Below are positions 50,859-59,560 of a DNA stretch of 64,000 nucleotides, piece by piece. Under the pieces are notes generated by a model that worked only from the letters and a program-made list of their open reading frames with translations, did no database searches and was not told the origin of the DNA. The position numbers and the translations under genes are program-made. Where the stretch lies: assembly GCF_014636275.1 (NCBI RefSeq), contig NZ_BMEB01000005.1, positions 150,698 to 214,697 of the forward strand. The letters are read 5' to 3'. Numbering within the stretch: position 1 is the first letter of the stretch; each line of letters begins with the position of its first letter. The stretch comes from Cellulomonas carbonis. GTDB taxonomy: Bacteria; Actinomycetota; Actinomycetes; Actinomycetales; Cellulomonadaceae.

Positions 50859-51095
50859 TCAGACCGGGGAAGCCCCTGGGAGGGAGTCGAGCTCGGTGGC
50901 GTCGGCGATGGGAAGGCCGCCGCGCTTCGCGTCGGTGCGACCGAAGCCGTACCGGGAAGCGGGACGAAGGCCGCCCAGCCCGTCACGACGCCGCACGATC
51001 TGCGCGCCTGCGGGCACACCACGCCCCTGGAACGAGGTCGGGGTGGGCGCGACGGGACGGGAGAACGCGGACGTCACCACTGTCGTCATCTCCAT
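50859..51095 (-). CDS. Upstream ORF (leader peptide) of whiB7
   Basis: A 78-codon reading frame that starts ATG 51095 (or GTG 51098) after a very strong ribosome site, GAGAGGAGGTGG. It ends 17 bases before the attenuator hairpin. The peptide is Arg/Gly/Pro-rich with no fold I recognise. Its likely role is to sense ribosome stalling by antibiotics and let transcription reach whiB7. Role inferred from position and the known biology of whiB7 leaders. Confidence 0.5.
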   Translation of the reverse strand: MEMTTVVTSAFSRPVAPTPTSFQGRGVPAGAQIVRRRDGLGGLRPASRYGFGRTDAKRGGLPIADATELDSLPGASPV

Positions 51096-51156
51096 CACGT
51101 GCCACCTCCTCTCGTTCCGGGCCCGACCTCTTCGGTCCGACCCTGCTCACAAGGAC

Positions 51157-51202
51157 GGGAGAAACCCTAGGACCGCGTCCTGAACGGGCACAACCTATTT
51201 AT
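51157..51202 (-). promoter_or_regulatory. Probable WhiB7-dependent promoter of whiB7
   Basis: On the minus strand a -35 TTGTGC (51188-51193) and -10 TAGGGT (51164-51169) are 18 bases apart. An AT-rich ATAAATA (51196-51202) sits just upstream of the -35. An AT-rich patch directly before a TTG-type -35 is the known signature of WhiB7/SigA-activated promoters. The stretch 51203-51310 up to uvrD2 holds no gene that I see. Confidence 0.6.
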
Positions 51203-51310
51203 CCGACGAGTTCTCGACGAGTTTCTTCCGGGGCTCCCGCAGGTCCGAGAACGCGCCCGGGACAGCGGCTCCGGCGGCTCCGAGGACGTGCCCGGGACAC
51301 TCGGCCGCGG

Positions 51311-53362
51311 TCACCGCCCGGACGACGCGCGACCGCGGCGATGGGCCTCGACGACAGCGAGGAGCGACTCGCCGTAGACCGTGCTGCGCGTCTGGCCGAT
51401 CCCGGGCACCCGCGCGAGCTCGGCGGCCGTCGTCGGCGCCGACGCCGCGAGTCCGCGCAGGGTCCTCTCGCTGAGCACCATGCTCGGCGCGGTGCCGCGC
51501 TCCTCCGCGGTCGCGCGCCGCCATTCGCGCAACGCCTCGTACAGCGCCGGGTCGGCGTCGTCGGGGTCGACGGTCGCCACGCTCGTCCGTCCAGGGCCTC
51601 GGCCGGCCGGCGTGCGCACGTCGGCACCCGTGCGGGTCCCGCGGCGGGAGGACGACGCGTCGTCGGGCCAGATCCGGTCGAGGAACCGCGTCCGCCGCCG
51701 GTTCGGCCGGCCGCCGGGGTTGCGGGCACGCGCGTAGGACAGCTCGAGGTGCTCGCGGGCTCGCGTGATGCCGACGTACAGCAGGCGTCGCTCCTCGGCG
51801 ACCGCCGCATCCGTCTCCGCGAGGGAGATCGGCAGCAGGCCCTCGCTGAGGCCGGTGAGGAAGACGGCGTCCCACTCGAGCCCCTTCGCCGCGTGGAGCG
51901 ATGCGAGCGTCACGCCGTCGACGGCGGGGGCGTGCTGCGCCGCGGCGCGCTCGTCGAGCTCGGCGACGAGTGCCGGGAGACCGGTGCCGGGCGTCGCCGC
52001 GAGGTCGTCCGCGAGGGCGACGAGGGCCTGGAGCGAGTCCCAGCGTTCGCGGACCGCACCGCGCGCCGCGGGCGCCTCGGGCGTCCAGCCGGCCGTCGCG
52101 AGGACGTCGCGCACCGCGTCGCCGAGGGGTGCGTCCGCCATCGAGCGCGCCGCGCCGCGCAGCAGGAGGACCGCGTCACGGACCTCCTTGCGGGAGAAGA
52201 ACCGCTCGCCCCCGCGCACGAGGTAGCCGATGCCGGCGTCCGCGAGCGCCTGCTCGAACGCCTCGGACTGCGCGTTGGTCCGGTACAGGACGGCGATCTC
52301 CCGCGCGGGCGTCCCGGCACGGACGAGTCGTCCGATGCGGGCCGCGACACCCGCGGCCTCGTCCTCGTCGTCGTCGTACGCCGTCAGACCCACGGGGGGA
52401 CCGGGCGGCCGCTGGGCGACCAGCTCGAGACCGCCGACCTGGTCCCGGCCCGCGGCCCGCAGCGTGCGGTTGGCGAGGTCGACCACCTGCGGGGTGGACC
52501 GGTAGTCGCGCACGAGCCGCACGACCTCGGCGCCCGGGTGCTTCTGGGTGAACGTGAGCAGGTGGTACGGCGTCGCGCCCGTGAAGGAGTAGATCGTCTG
52601 GCTCGGGTCGCCGACGACGCACAGCTCGTGGCGGCCACCCAGCCACTGGTCGAGCAGGTGCTGCTGCAGCGGCGACACGTCCTGGTACTCGTCGACCACG
52701 AAGTGCCGGTACTGGCGACGCACCTCGTCGGCGATGTCCGGACGCGCCTGGAGGATGCCCGCGAGGACCAGGAGGACGTCCTCGAAGTCGATCACGCCGT
52801 GGTCCGTCTTGACGTCCTCGTAGGACGTGAGGAGCCGTGCGACCGTGGCCGCGTCCTGGCCCGCCGGCGTCGGGCGACCCTCCGCCGTGACCGCCGCCGC
52901 GTAGTCCTCCGCCGGGACGAGGCTCACCTTCGACCACTCGATCTCGGACGCGAGGTCCCGGACCGTCAGCCGGTCCGTCGCGAGCCCGATGCGGGACGCC
53001 GCCTCCGCGACGAGCCGCGCCTTGTGCTCGACGAGGCGCGGGACCGCGCCACCGACCGCCTTGGGCCAGAAGTAGCCGAGCTGGCGCAGCGCGGCCGAGT
53101 GGAACGTGCGGGCCTGAACCCCCGCGACGCCGAGGTCCCGCAGCCGGGTCCGCATCTCCCCCGCCGCGCGCGCCGTGAACGTCACGGCGAGGACGCTGGT
53201 CGGCGAGTACGTGCCGGTCTGCACGCCGTACGCGATGCGGTGCGTGATCGCCCGCGTCTTGCCGGTGCCCGCCCCGGCGAGCACGCAGACGGGGCCCTGG
53301 AGCGCCGTCGCGACGGCACGCTGGTCGGGGTCCAACGCGTCGAGGAGCTGGTCTGCGGACAT
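51311..53362 (-). CDS. uvrD2: UvrD2-type SF1 DNA helicase with HRDC domain
   Basis: A 683-residue helicase. Motif I is VLAGAGTGKTRAITHRI, motif II VVDEYQDVSPLQQHLL, motif III GDPSQTIYSFTGA, and motif VI LLYVGITRAREHLELS. A C-terminal HRDC domain follows (LYEALREWRRATAEERG to LARVPGIGQTRSTVYGESLLAVVEAH). Unlike my memory of M. tuberculosis UvrD2, no tetracysteine cluster lies between motor and HRDC; the linker is Arg/Gly-rich without cysteine. ATG 53362 is preferred to 53392. It acts in DNA repair and is transcribed toward whiB7. Confidence 0.9.
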   Translation of the reverse strand: MSADQLLDALDPDQRAVATALQGPVCVLAGAGTGKTRAITHRIAYGVQTGTYSPTSVLAVTFTARAAGEMRTRLRDLGVAGVQARTFHSAALRQLGYFWPKAVGGAVPRLVEHKARLVAEAASRIGLATDRLTVRDLASEIEWSKVSLVPAEDYAAAVTAEGRPTPAGQDAATVARLLTSYEDVKTDHGVIDFEDVLLVLAGILQARPDIADEVRRQYRHFVVDEYQDVSPLQQHLLDQWLGGRHELCVVGDPSQTIYSFTGATPYHLLTFTQKHPGAEVVRLVRDYRSTPQVVDLANRTLRAAGRDQVGGLELVAQRPPGPPVGLTAYDDDEDEAAGVAARIGRLVRAGTPAREIAVLYRTNAQSEAFEQALADAGIGYLVRGGERFFSRKEVRDAVLLLRGAARSMADAPLGDAVRDVLATAGWTPEAPAARGAVRERWDSLQALVALADDLAATPGTGLPALVAELDERAAAQHAPAVDGVTLASLHAAKGLEWDAVFLTGLSEGLLPISLAETDAAVAEERRLLYVGITRAREHLELSYARARNPGGRPNRRRTRFLDRIWPDDASSSRRGTRTGADVRTPAGRGPGRTSVATVDPDDADPALYEALREWRRATAEERGTAPSMVLSERTLRGLAASAPTTAAELARVPGIGQTRSTVYGESLLAVVEAHRRGRASSGR

Positions 53363-53498
53363 CGCAGGAAGTGTCGCAGGACCCGCCGACACGCGTCCGC
53401 GCGGGCCGCCCGGCTGTGTGGCCCGGACCGCCGCTCGGGAAGTACCGCGGGCCCGTCGTCGTTACGGTGGTGCACCGATCCCCGACGAGAGGCACGAC

Positions 53499-53756
53499 GT
53501 GACCACCCTGCCCGAGCCCGGCACCGTGACGATGTACACGACGACGTGGTGCGGCTACTGCCGCCGCCTGAAGTCGCAGATGGAGTCCGCGGGCGTCGCG
53601 TTCACGGAGGTCGACATCGAGCAGACGCCGGGTGCGGCCGAGATCGTCGAGCGGGTCAACGGCGGCAACCAGACCGTCCCCACGCTCGTCTTCCCCGACG
53701 GCAGCGCCGCGACCAACCCGTCGCTCGCCGAGGTCCAGGCACGCCTCAGCGCCTGA
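53499..53756 (+). CDS. mrx1: Mycoredoxin (glutaredoxin-like) Mrx1
   Basis: An 85-residue thioredoxin-fold protein. VTMYTTTWCGYCRRLKSQME gives the CGYC active site, and NQTVPTLVFPDGS the cis-Pro loop. Its position beside uvrD2 and nudC matches Rv3198A, mycoredoxin-1. It reduces mycothiol mixed disulfides and is the expected partner of mycothiol-type arsenate reductase at 1676. GTG 53499 is used. ATG 53532 would remove 11 residues. Confidence 0.88.
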   Translation: MTTLPEPGTVTMYTTTWCGYCRRLKSQMESAGVAFTEVDIEQTPGAAEIVERVNGGNQTVPTLVFPDGSAATNPSLAEVQARLSA

Positions 53757-53821
53757 CCCGTGGGCCGGGGCGTCGGCGGCGGCCCGGCCGGTCGCGCGCT
53801 GGTCAGTCGGACGGGCACACG

Positions 53822-54796
53822 TCAGTCGGACGGGCCCAGCGGGCCGCCGAACCACTGCTCGATGAGCGCCCGCGCGACCGACGTCCGCATCGGCAGGAGG
53901 ACGTCGCCCGCGTCGACGGCCGCGGCGAGCTCGTCGCGCGTGAACCACCGCGCGTCGGCGAGCTCGTCGTGGTCGACCGTGATCCGCGTCGCCGTGGCTC
54001 GGGCCGTGCACGCGAGCATGAGCGACGCGGGGAACGGCCACGGCTGGCTGCCCTGGTAGGTGACCTCGCCGACCGGCAGACCGACCTCCTCCTGCACCTC
54101 GCGACGCACCGCGGCCTCGACCGACTCCCCCGGCTCGACGAAGCCCGCGAGGGTCGAGAACCGACGGGCGGGCCAGTGGGTCGCGTGGCCGAGCAGCAGC
54201 CGGTCGTCGTCGTCGACCACGGCCATGATCACCGCGGGGTCCGTGCGCGGGTAGTGCTCGCTGCCGTCCGCGGTGCAGCGGCGCGTCCAGCCCGAGGTCG
54301 CGGGCTCGGTCCGGGCGCCGCAGCGCGGGCACCGCGGGTGGCGCTCGTGCCACGCCGCGAGACCGACGGCCGTCGCGCCGAGGAGCGCACCCTCGTCGTC
54401 GAGCAGGTGGCCGACGTCGCGCAGCGTGGACCAGATGACGCCGGGCGGGTCCGCCGGTCCGGTGGGGACGCCCTCGATGTCGACGTCGCCCGCGGTGTCG
54501 GGCAGGACCAGCGCGTGCACCGCGCCGCCGTCGGCGCCGACGCCGAGGAAGACGCGGACCGTGCCGTCGGGCGCGCGGCCCGGGGCGAGGTGCGGGACGT
54601 CCTGCGGCGCCGGTGTGGCGAGCCTGGTCCCGGCGTCGTCCGCGTGGACCGCGAGCCGTCCGTCGCGCACGAGCACCAGACGCGTGCTGCTGTCGGCCCA
54701 GCCGTCGACCAACGTCCGCGGGTCCGCGCGGCGGTGCGCCGCGCGGTCGACGGTCCCACGGGCGAGCGGCAGCCTTGTCCAGTCCACGACCGTCAC
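53822..54796 (-). CDS. nudC: NudC-type NADH pyrophosphatase (Nudix hydrolase)
   Basis: A 324-residue protein. The Nudix box GFVEPGESVEAAVRREVQEEVG lies near residue 220. The N-terminal NudC domain is followed by a zinc region with HPRCPRCGAR and a later RRC; the usual fourth cysteine is replaced (CTADGSEH). The SQPWPFPASLM motif after the Nudix box is the NADH/NAD-capped-RNA specificity motif of NudC. GTG 54796 is used. The counterpart is Rv3199c. The last 15 bases are duplicated just past the stop (53802-53816). Confidence 0.88.
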   Translation of the reverse strand: MTVVDWTRLPLARGTVDRAAHRRADPRTLVDGWADSSTRLVLVRDGRLAVHADDAGTRLATPAPQDVPHLAPGRAPDGTVRVFLGVGADGGAVHALVLPDTAGDVDIEGVPTGPADPPGVIWSTLRDVGHLLDDEGALLGATAVGLAAWHERHPRCPRCGARTEPATSGWTRRCTADGSEHYPRTDPAVIMAVVDDDDRLLLGHATHWPARRFSTLAGFVEPGESVEAAVRREVQEEVGLPVGEVTYQGSQPWPFPASLMLACTARATATRITVDHDELADARWFTRDELAAAVDAGDVLLPMRTSVARALIEQWFGGPLGPSD

Positions 54797-54910
54797 CGTA
54801 CGTCGTCGCGTCGACGGCCCAGGTCCTCGGAGCGGGATCGAGGCGAGCGGTCCGCTGCGCCCCCGGCACGCCCTCGGTGCGGTCGACGGGTCCGCGGGTA
54901 GCGTTGGCCC

Positions 54911-56161
54911 GTGCCCCGCTCCCCCCTCACGCTCGCCGCGCTCGCGACCGTCGCCGTCCCGGGCCTCGACGCGTTCGACGCGCGGCCGAGCGGCCAGACC
55001 GGAGGCGACGTCGACGCCGCGGTGGTGCTCGGGGCGGACGGGCGGCGGTGGGTCGTGCGGGCGCCGCGCACGCCGACGGCGGGCGCCGCGCTCGAGGCGG
55101 AGGTCGTGCTGCTCGAGGCGCTCGTGCGCCACGTCGACGACGGCCGGCTCCCGTTCGACGTGCCGCGACCCGCGGGCTTCGCCCACCTCCCCGAGGGCGG
55201 ACGCGCGATGGTGCACCCGCTGCTCCCCGGCCGGCCGCTGCCGCTCGAGCGGCTGGGACCGGGACCGGGACTCGCCGCAGACGTCGGCCGCGCGGTCGCG
55301 GCCCTCCATGAGCTCCCGCCCTCGACGGTCGAGGACGCGGGCCTGCCGGTCTACGAGGCGGAGGCGTACCGCCGTCGCCGCCTGTCGGAGGTCGACGAGG
55401 CGGCGCGCACGGGCCGCGTACCCGGGGGCCTGCTGCGCAGGTGGGAGCACGCGCTCGAGGACGTCGCGACGTGGCGGTTCCGACCGACGGTGGTCCACGG
55501 CGACCTCTCGGCCGAGCACGTCCTGCACGCCGGCGACCGGCTCACGGCCGTCCTCGGGTGGTCGGAGGCGAAGGTCGCGGACCCCGCCGACGACCTCGCG
55601 TGGCTGCTCGTCGCGGCGCCGCAGGAGGCGGTCGACCCGATCCTCGAGGCGTACCACCAGCGCCGGACCGAGCTGCGTGACCCGCACCTCGCCGAGAGGG
55701 CGCTGCTCGCCGGCGAGCTGGCGCTCGCGCGGTGGCTGCTGCACGGCGTCCGGGTCGACGACCCCGAGATCGTCGACGACGCGACGGCGATGCTCGTGGA
55801 GCTCGACGAGCACACCTCGGTCGAGGAGCCGCCGGTCGTCGCGGGGTGGGCGGCGACGGCGGATGGGCCCGAGGCCGACGGGCCGGTCCGCGGGGAGCCG
55901 CAGCCGACTGAGGACGAGGCTGTCGCCGGGGACGAGGCCGGGTCCGAGGGCGGGGTCGGGTCCGAGGACGAGGTCGGGTCCGGCGAGGAGCCCGGGGCTG
56001 AGGACGAGGTCGGGTCCGGCGAGGAGCCCGGGTCCGGGGACGTGGCCGGGTCCGAGCGCATCGCCGACCGTGGGGAGTCCCATGGCGAGGCGACCGTGGC
56101 TGCCGAGGTTCCGGACGTGGTCGAGGACCTGGGCGACGGCGACCGGCGTCCTCGGCACTGA
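54911..56161 (+). CDS. Aminoglycoside/macrolide phosphotransferase-fold protein with acidic repeat tail
   Basis: A 416-residue protein. The first 310 residues are an APH-type kinase fold: VVLGADGRRWVVRAP (nucleotide loop), VVHGDLSAEHVL (catalytic loop with Asp), and VLGWSEAKVADPADDLAWLL. In the last motif the metal-binding Asp of the usual IDW is replaced by Gly (LGW), so phosphotransfer may be weak or absent. The final 100 residues are a Gly/Ser/Glu tail containing a 36-base tandem repeat. GTG 54911 is used. Substrate unknown. Confidence 0.72.
   Translation: MPRSPLTLAALATVAVPGLDAFDARPSGQTGGDVDAAVVLGADGRRWVVRAPRTPTAGAALEAEVVLLEALVRHVDDGRLPFDVPRPAGFAHLPEGGRAMVHPLLPGRPLPLERLGPGPGLAADVGRAVAALHELPPSTVEDAGLPVYEAEAYRRRRLSEVDEAARTGRVPGGLLRRWEHALEDVATWRFRPTVVHGDLSAEHVLHAGDRLTAVLGWSEAKVADPADDLAWLLVAAPQEAVDPILEAYHQRRTELRDPHLAERALLAGELALARWLLHGVRVDDPEIVDDATAMLVELDEHTSVEEPPVVAGWAATADGPEADGPVRGEPQPTEDEAVAGDEAGSEGGVGSEDEVGSGEEPGAEDEVGSGEEPGSGDVAGSERIADRGESHGEATVAAEVPDVVEDLGDGDRRPRH
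55964..56035 (+). repeat. Two tandem 36-base units in the phosphotransferase gene tail
   Basis: 55964-55999 and 56000-56035 are near-identical copies encoding EDEVGSGEEPG-type peptides; the last bases differ. The repeat is in frame (36 = 12 codons) and could vary in copy number. Confidence 0.75.
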
Positions 56162-56224
56162 CGGCGGGCCGCACCGCCGGAGGCGGCGGCCAGTCGCCTG
56201 GGACGCGGGTGGGCCGGTGACGCG

Positions 56225-59200
56225 TCAGCCCGGTGCGTCGGCTCGTCGCACCAGCGCCTCCAGCTCCGCCTCGGTGAGCAGCCGCCGGGGCCGGACGGTC
56301 TCGCCGCTGCCGACGTAGTAGAACGCGGCGCGGACCTTCTCGAGCGGGACACCGCGCCAGCGCGCCCAGGCGAGCCGGTACACGGCGAGCTGCAGCTCGC
56401 GCGCCTCGAGCGCTTCGGGATCGGTCGGCGGGCGACCGGTCTTCCAGTCGACCACGACGACGCCGCCGTCCGCCTCCGGGAAGACCGCGTCGATGCGCGA
56501 CCGGACGACGACGCCGCCGACGGGTGTCTCGACGTCGACCTCGACGGCCGCGGGGACCCGACCGGCCCACTCGGAGTCGAGGAAGGTCTGCTGGAGCCGC
56601 GCGAGGTCGTCGTCGACGCCCACCGTCTCGTCGTCGGCGCCGGGCAGGGAGTCGACGTCAAGCAGGGCCGCCCGGCCGTACCAGCGCTCGACCCAGGCGT
56701 GGAACGCGGTGCCTCGGCGGGCGTGGACGGACGGGGCCTGCGGCACGGGGCGGCGGAGCTGCCTCGCGAACTGCTCGGCGTCCTCGGCGAGCCGCACGAC
56801 GGCGGAGGCGGACAGGTGCGCGGGCAGGTGGACGGTGGACCGGCCCTCGCGCACGCGGCGACGCTCGTCCACGAGCAGGTCGACGACCTCGTCGAGCGGG
56901 GACCGGGACGTGCGCGGCGGCGGGCCGTCCGACGCCGCAGCGGCTCGGACCAGCGCGGCGGCCCGCTCGACGTGGCGCTGACGCGCAGCCCCGAGCGGCT
57001 CGGGCTGGGGCCAGACGGGCGGCTCGACCTCGGGCGCCGGCGGACGGACCGGTGTGCGGGCCGCGCCGTCCTCGTCGGGGGTCGCGGGGTCGGGCGCCCA
57101 CGCGAGTCGTCCGGTGCGCACGTCCGCCGACTCGTCGAGCTCGACGAGGAACCGGGACGGGGCCGCCGGCCGGACGCCGTCCCGCCACCAGGAGCCGGTG
57201 AGGAGGAGGGCGCTCCGAGCGCGCGTGACGGCCACGTAGGCGAGGCGGCGTTCCTCGTGCAGCTGGTGCGCCGCGGTGTCGGCCTTGAGCTGCTCGAGGC
57301 GGGCGTGGAGCTCGGCGAGGTCGGCGGCGCCGGTGAGGTCGACGTCGGGGAGGTTGTCCCGGTCGCCGCGGAGCGTGGTGGGCAGCGACCCCCGCTCGGT
57401 CGTCCACCCCGACGTCCGACCCGCGTCGGGGAACGACTTCTCGACGAGGCCGGGCACTGCGACGACGTCCCACTCGAGGCCCTTGGACGCGTGCACCGTG
57501 AGCAGCTGGACGGCGTCGGGGTCCATCTCGGCGACCGGCGCCTCGAGCCCGCGCTCCTCCTCCTGGGCGGCGTCGAGCCAGGCGAGGAACGCACCGAGGC
57601 TCGACACCTCCGCGCTCTGCGTGAAGGAGGCAGCGACCGCGCGGAACGCGTCCAGGTTGGCCCGTGCAGCAGCGGGACGCCGTCCGGGGACCGCGGCCAC
57701 CTCGATGTCGAGTCCGAGCATCCGCTCCGCCTCGGCGACGAGGTCCACGAGGGCGAGCGACGTGTGCTGGCGGAGGTGGCGCAGCATCCGCCCGAGCTCG
57801 AGCAGCCGGGCGTGCGCCGCCTCGGTGAGCGTGCGGCCGCCCCTGCTGCGCCAGCCGGGCCGGGGCAGTGAGTCGAGCGCATCGACGATGCTGCGGTCGT
57901 CGACGACGTCGGCCTCCGTCGCGACCGGCTCGTCGGGAGGCGTCCCCTCGCCGGGCGGGCAGCCGCCGCTCACCGGTCGTCCGCGGCGCCGCGCGGGCGC
58001 TCCGTCGTCGGCGAGCGCGGTGGCCCACTCGCCCAGTGCGTGCAGGTCGGCGAGTCCGAGCCGCATCCGAGGGCCGGTCAGCAGGCGCATGAGGGAGTCG
58101 CCGCGCGCCGGGTCGTGCACGACCTCGAGGGTCGCGACCAGGTCGACGACCTCCGGTGCGCTGAGCAGCCCGCCCAGGCCGACGACCTCGACGGGCAGAC
58201 CGGCCTCGACGAGCGCGAGGTGGAGCGCGGCGAACTGCGAGCGCTTGCGGCACAGGACGGCCGCCGTCACGGGCGACCCGTCGGCGCGTCCCGTGCCGAG
58301 GGCCACGCGGCGGGAGGCGACGAACTCCGCGACGGCCCGTGCCTCGTCCTCGACGGTGTCCAGCACCGCCACGTCGACCGAGCCGGTGCCGGCCCCGGGG
58401 CGAGCCGCGAGCACCGGCAGCTCGACCGCAGCGCCCGGCGTCCGCAGCGGCGCGGCGACCACGTTGGCCGCGTCGAGGACGGCGTGGTCGTTGCGCCACG
58501 ACGTCGACAGGGCGAGGACCGCGGCGGGACGCGACCCGTCGTCGTCCACGGCGGGGAACTGCTCGGGGAAGCGCTCGAGGCCACCCGCGCTCGCACCGCG
58601 CCACCCGTAGATCGACTGGTGCGGGTCGCCGACCGCGGTGACGGGATGTCCCGGCCCCGCGGACGCGCCGCCGAAGAGGTGGCCCAGGAGGGTGAGCTGC
58701 GCGACGGACGTGTCCTGGTACTCGTCGAGCAGCACCACGCCGTAACGGCTGCGCTCCGCCGCGCCGACCTCCGGGACGTCCCGTGCGAGCCGGGCGGCGA
58801 TCGCGACCTGGTCCGCGAAGTCGACGAGGTCGGCCTCGCGCTTGCGCGCGGTGAACTCGACGACCAGGTCCACGAGGCGCGACCGGAGCGCCAGCGAGTC
58901 GCGGACCTGCGTCACGAGCTGGGCGTGCTTCTTGAGCGGCTTGTCGCCGGGCGGCGCGTCGGTGAGCGCGTCGACGAGCCGGTCGCACTCGGCGCGCAGC
59001 TCGTCGGGTGTGCGCAGGTGCTCGGCGAGGGCGCCGGCGAGGTCGAGCACCGCCTCGGTCACGGTGCCGGGCGCGAGGTCGACGGCGAGGTCCTCGACCC
59101 AGTGCTCCACGACGTCCTGCGCGAGCTGCCACCGGGCCGCCTCCCCCAGCAGCCGCGACGAGGGCTCGATGCCCAGGCGCATGGCGTGCTCGCCGACGAG

Positions 59201-59560
59201 CCCCGCGGCGTAGGAGTTGTACGTCGAGATCGTCGGGGTCACGAGCATCGCGCCGCGTCCGTCGCCCCGCTGGGCGCGACGCAGCGCCCTGAGCCGGCGT
59301 CGGACGCGCTCGGACAGCTCGCCTGCGGCCTTGCGTGTGAAGGTGAGACCGAGGATGCGGTCCGGCTCGACGAGCCCGTTCGCGATCAGGTGGACGACCC
59401 GCGCGGACATGGTCTCGGTCTTCCCCGAGCCGGCCCCCGCGACCACGAGGACGGGCTCGAGAGGCGCCTCGATGACGGCGACCTGCTCCGGCGTGGGCTC
59501 GGGCAGGCCGAGCAGCCGGGCGACGTCGACCGCGCCGAGGCCCGTGTCGGTGACTGTCAC
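56225..59560 (-). CDS. adnB: AdnB-type helicase-nuclease subunit
   Basis: A 1111-residue protein. The SF1 motor has VVAGAGSGKTETM (Walker A), VVLLDEYQDTS (Walker B), GDPHQSIYGWRGA (motif III) and LAYVAVTRAR (motif VI). The C-terminal RecB-like nuclease has SRIDAVFPEADGGVVVVDWKTGRP with the D and D-x-K residues. AdnAB resects double-strand breaks in actinobacteria in place of RecBCD. GTG 59560 overlaps the adnA stop in a GTGA junction. This subunit has the intact motor motifs expected of AdnB (Rv3201c). Confidence 0.9.
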   Translation of the reverse strand: MTVTDTGLGAVDVARLLGLPEPTPEQVAVIEAPLEPVLVVAGAGSGKTETMSARVVHLIANGLVEPDRILGLTFTRKAAGELSERVRRRLRALRRAQRGDGRGAMLVTPTISTYNSYAAGLVGEHAMRLGIEPSSRLLGEAARWQLAQDVVEHWVEDLAVDLAPGTVTEAVLDLAGALAEHLRTPDELRAECDRLVDALTDAPPGDKPLKKHAQLVTQVRDSLALRSRLVDLVVEFTARKREADLVDFADQVAIAARLARDVPEVGAAERSRYGVVLLDEYQDTSVAQLTLLGHLFGGASAGPGHPVTAVGDPHQSIYGWRGASAGGLERFPEQFPAVDDDGSRPAAVLALSTSWRNDHAVLDAANVVAAPLRTPGAAVELPVLAARPGAGTGSVDVAVLDTVEDEARAVAEFVASRRVALGTGRADGSPVTAAVLCRKRSQFAALHLALVEAGLPVEVVGLGGLLSAPEVVDLVATLEVVHDPARGDSLMRLLTGPRMRLGLADLHALGEWATALADDGAPARRRGRPVSGGCPPGEGTPPDEPVATEADVVDDRSIVDALDSLPRPGWRSRGGRTLTEAAHARLLELGRMLRHLRQHTSLALVDLVAEAERMLGLDIEVAAVPGRRPAAARANLDAFRAVAASFTQSAEVSSLGAFLAWLDAAQEEERGLEAPVAEMDPDAVQLLTVHASKGLEWDVVAVPGLVEKSFPDAGRTSGWTTERGSLPTTLRGDRDNLPDVDLTGAADLAELHARLEQLKADTAAHQLHEERRLAYVAVTRARSALLLTGSWWRDGVRPAAPSRFLVELDESADVRTGRLAWAPDPATPDEDGAARTPVRPPAPEVEPPVWPQPEPLGAARQRHVERAAALVRAAAASDGPPPRTSRSPLDEVVDLLVDERRRVREGRSTVHLPAHLSASAVVRLAEDAEQFARQLRRPVPQAPSVHARRGTAFHAWVERWYGRAALLDVDSLPGADDETVGVDDDLARLQQTFLDSEWAGRVPAAVEVDVETPVGGVVVRSRIDAVFPEADGGVVVVDWKTGRPPTDPEALEARELQLAVYRLAWARWRGVPLEKVRAAFYYVGSGETVRPRRLLTEAELEALVRRADAPG

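Noticed and set aside
53802..53835. Direct repeat GTCAGTCGGACGGGC at the nudC end
   Set aside because: Two copies 19 bases apart look like a small local duplication; no role apparent.
50033..54901. Plus-strand open frame of over 1600 codons
   Set aside because: It runs across thiF-like, whiB7, uvrD2, mrx1 and nudC in other frames and has the composition of a reverse-strand shadow.
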